From VXRD01 sp965232265 (GTDB lineage: Bacteria > Latescibacterota > UBA2968): 64,000 nucleotides of DNA. Each line of letters starts with the position of its first letter. Position 1 is the first letter of the stretch. The stretch covers positions 1,984,001 to 2,048,000 of the forward strand of contig CBDDPH010000002.1 in NCBI GenBank assembly GCA_965232265.1, written 5' to 3'. Shown here piece after piece: positions 62,389 to 64,000 of the stretch. The notes under the pieces were generated by a model. The model was not told the origin of the DNA and did not search any database. It was given only the letters and a program-made list of their open reading frames with translations. The position numbers and the translations under genes were made by a program.

Positions 62389-62525
62389 GTAAGTCCTTTC
62401 TCATCTCAATTATCCCACGCAAAGGGAACCGCTCGTTCTGACCGGGCAAGTTTCATGGTGCATCCTTTTGACGAGTCAATAGACACAATTATTGACGATA
62501 GGCATTGGTTCCCACTGCCCATTGT
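62389..62525. other. Short intergenic with TTGAC-GA-GTCAA palindrome
   Basis: TTGACGAGTCAA at 62468-62479 is a perfect 12-bp palindrome with TTGACG nearby (62494); possible regulator site. Confidence 0.4.
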
Positions 62526-62804
62526 TCATCTGTCAGTTCGCTCTACCAATCTTCCTGTTAAGTATTTATGAATGATGCTCGATAGTAGGGTCTGGTAGGG
62601 CAGACCTTCTTCAAGTGCCCTGACATGTGCCTGTTCGAAATCGTATTCGGTCAAGCGCAAATTCACACGTCGGGTTTTGTTAAACGTGTTGCGTGCCGCT
62701 TCCTGTGCGGTGTGGATTTCTGCTTGTGCATCGGGTCGTGAACGGAGTTCTCCTCTTTCAAAGGCACTCAAGATTTCGCGTTCTTCAGAATCCAGTTTTT
62801 CCAT
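62526..62804 (-). CDS. CopG/RHH-type antitoxin of a BrnT pair
   Basis: 92 residues from ATG 62804 (AGGAGAAAAAAAG upstream). The C-terminal half RRVNLRLTEYDFEQAHVRAL and GLPYQTLLSSIIHKYLTG is the ribbon-helix-helix of CopG-like antitoxins; the N-terminal half (EEREILSAFERGELRSRP) resembles BrnA-type leaders that grip the toxin. Start overlaps the toxin stop by 20 nt, in the usual toxin-first BrnTA order. Confidence 0.82.
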   Translation of the reverse strand: MEKLDSEEREILSAFERGELRSRPDAQAEIHTAQEAARNTFNKTRRVNLRLTEYDFEQAHVRALEEGLPYQTLLSSIIHKYLTGRLVERTDR

Positions 62805-63084
62805 CTTTTTTTCTCCTCAAATAATCCCGGGTTGCTTTGCGGCTGGGGATAATGGTTTTTAGAAAACGTGTGCCATCAGCCTGCGTTACAAAAGGAACTA
62901 GATAGATATAATCCCCAATGTTGACCACATAAATGGATTGATTGGGATATCTGTCTGAGTTGGGATGATCAATCACGTCAATCAGATTGCCCTGTTGCAT
63001 CGCATAGATAATTCGCTCAAATGAAACCCCGCGTTCTCGTTTGAGCTTTAAATTTTTTTCCTGATTCCATTCAAATTGTTTCAT
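62785..63084 (-). CDS. brnT: BrnT-family toxin (RelE-like ribonuclease)
   Basis: 99 residues from ATG 63084. The frame is open to 63111, but that start lies upstream of the -10 box, so ATG 63084 is the only reasonable one. KQFEWNQEKNLKLKRERGVS is the BrnT opening (FEWDxxKxxxNxxKHGVSF) and IIPSRKATRDYLRRK the catalytic end (ISARxA-R-E-Y). RelE-fold mRNA-cleaving toxin; probably functional. Confidence 0.85.
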   Translation of the reverse strand: MKQFEWNQEKNLKLKRERGVSFERIIYAMQQGNLIDVIDHPNSDRYPNQSIYVVNIGDYIYLVPFVTQADGTRFLKTIIPSRKATRDYLRRKKDGKTGF

Positions 63085-63090
63085 ACGCCG

Positions 63091-63119
63091 ATAATAGCAC
63101 AATGTGTGCATTTTGTCAA
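63091..63119 (-). promoter_or_regulatory. Promoter and operator of the BrnT/antitoxin operon
   Basis: Consensus TTGACA (63119-63114) and TATTAT (63096-63091) with a 17-nt spacer. The spacer holds GCACA-ATG-TGTGC (63097-63109), a likely RHH-antitoxin site. Predicted transcription start falls at about 63084, the A of the toxin ATG, implying a leaderless mRNA. Confidence 0.75.
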
Positions 63120-63155
63120 CTCACCTGCCATTGATTTTCTATTCGGCCGGTTGCG

Positions 63156-64000
63156 TTACCATCGGACTTTTCCCATAAATACAACGCCTTCCTCGCCCTT
63201 GACAATGCGCCCGATTGGATACGCATGGCATCCCGCGCTTTGCAGATGTGCGTTAATCCTCGCCACAGCATCTTGGGCGCATACAAGCGTCATCCCCACA
63301 CCCATATTAAAAGTTCTCAGCATATCGTCTTCTGGCACCAGACCCTCGGCGCGAATCGTTTTGAAAATGGGGAAAACCTGGATTAGTCCGAGATCAATCA
63401 CAGCCCGACAGGTCTCGGGAAGAACGCGAGATAAATTGTCCTGGATACCGCCACCAGTAATATGTGCCATCCCCTTCAGCCCCTCGTCCTTAAACAGCTC
63501 CTTCAGAGGCTGATAATAACACTGGTGTGGGCGCAAAATCATATCGAGAAAAGACACCCCTTGAATATCTCGATCTTTCAACTCTGGCTTCTTCTTCAAC
63601 AATGCCCTGACAAGTGTATAGCCATTGGTATGAAGTCCATTGGATGCAAGCGCGAGAACCGCGTCTCCATCCTCAATCGCAGAGCCATCAATAATACTGT
63701 CCCTATCGACAACCCCAATAGCCGAAGCACTGAGAATATACACCCCATCTTCGACAACCCCTGGCTGAACAGATGTTTCCCCCCCCGTCAAAGTACATCC
63801 CTGTGCCTCACAAGCATCGGCAATCCCCCCAACGAGTGCTTTGACAACAGGGGGATCGAGTTTGCCGCAAACAATACAATCTTGCACATAAAAAGGATCA
63901 GCCCCCATAACGATAATATCGTTGATCAAATGATTGACCAGATCATAGGCAATAGACGTGACACTTCCGTGTTCAAACGCCAACTTTTGCTTTGAACCAG
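63156..64000 (-). CDS. purM: Phosphoribosylformylglycinamidine cyclo-ligase PurM (5' end beyond window)
   Basis: AIR synthetase of purine synthesis; about 280 residues visible and the frame runs off the window end, so roughly the first 60 are missing. At the edge the codons read GSKQKLAFEHGSVTSIAYDL, the usual GTK-x-K region. Then NDIIVMGADPFYVQDCIVCG, the ATP-binding GCTLTGGETSVQPG near the middle, SNGLHTNGYTLVR, AHITGGGIQDNLSRVLP and the C-terminal GxVGG-like VVFMGKVRW. All expected motifs are kept. Confidence 0.95.
   Translation of the reverse strand, partial: GSKQKLAFEHGSVTSIAYDLVNHLINDIIVMGADPFYVQDCIVCGKLDPPVVKALVGGIADACEAQGCTLTGGETSVQPGVVEDGVYILSASAIGVVDRDSIIDGSAIEDGDAVLALASNGLHTNGYTLVRALLKKKPELKDRDIQGVSFLDMILRPHQCYYQPLKELFKDEGLKGMAHITGGGIQDNLSRVLPETCRAVIDLGLIQVFPIFKTIRAEGLVPEDDMLRTFNMGVGMTLVCAQDAVARINAHLQSAGCHAYPIGRIVKGEEGVVFMGKVRW

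Overview
The window is a chromosomal segment of an uncultured-type Gram-negative bacterium. Outer-membrane machinery is plain: a three-POTRA Omp85 protein, a TonB-dependent receptor, a SprA-like barrel protein and a CuZn-SOD lipoprotein. Together with LL-diaminopimelate aminotransferase (DapL), a eukaryote-like long GMP synthase, sulfatase, PhyH and TauD dioxygenases, Gfo/Idh/MocA dehydrogenase, creatininase remnant and dockerin/propeller proteins, this points to the FCB neighbourhood, most like Candidatus Latescibacterota. That placement is inference from gene content; there is no rRNA or tRNA gene in the window.

Layout. 0.2-2 kb: moeA-moaC (molybdenum cofactor), minus strand. 2-3.6 kb: AbiE type IV toxin-antitoxin pair with a perfect 12-bp inverted-repeat operator. 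3.6-7.7 kb: SDR, RNase G, L21, L27, malate dehydrogenase. 7.7-9.2 kb: a graveyard of defence and toxin-antitoxin remnants (HsdM, DUF433/DUF5615, ImmA-IrrE/PIN) between two look-alike terminators. 9.3-12.9 kb: MazG-like, DapL, sulfatase, coiled-coil membrane protein. 13-20 kb: an envelope block (NHL propeller, 1003-residue SprA-like protein, Omp85, SodC). 20-24.7 kb: PIG-L deacetylase and MFS exporter divergent from a MerR regulator with a textbook 19-bp-spacer promoter, then a hypothetical and a Nudix hydrolase. 25-36.7 kb: SelA-like PLP enzyme, cytidylate-kinase-like protein, Gdh, a frameshifted TIGR01777 epimerase, DUF420, a large zinc metalloprotease, NadB, GuaA.

37-40.7 kb is the most unusual region. 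Three tandem small peptides share a leader-like N-terminus ending in Gly-Gly (or Gly-Ala-Asp-Gly) and have diverged acidic or aromatic tails. A fourth has a Gly-zipper, bacteriocin-like core behind a similar double-glycine-type leader. They are followed by an IS4-type transposase scar, an internally duplicated membrane protein split by a nonsense codon, and a CPBP membrane protease of the kind that gives bacteriocin self-immunity. I read this as a possibly undescribed double-glycine peptide (bacteriocin/RiPP-like) locus; no C39 exporter or modifying enzyme lies in the window.

40.8-59.1 kb carries mostly catabolic and exported enzymes (adenosine-deaminase family, PhyH, purple-acid-phosphatase-like, Gfo/Idh/MocA, D-threonine-aldolase-like, beta-helix, TonB receptor, DHDPS-like). 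It also carries an Rpn nuclease, an AbiC-like phage-abortive protein, a dockerin/poly-Gly/propeller surface protein, and a candidate structured ncRNA of about 195 nt with its own promoter, palindromic operator and terminator at 49.97-50.20 kb. Strand composition (G/T-rich versus C/A-rich plus strand) appears to flip at about 40.7 and 59.15 kb. 59.2-64 kb: SAF-domain remnant, an unknown protein, an enolase-superfamily enzyme, TauD, a BrnT/CopG toxin-antitoxin pair and purM (cut by the window end).

A palindromic REP-like element (about 25 bp, core GGGCGAAAAATTTTTCGCCC) recurs about ten times between genes. Broken genes are unusually frequent, so this stretch looks like a site of ongoing gene gain and decay.
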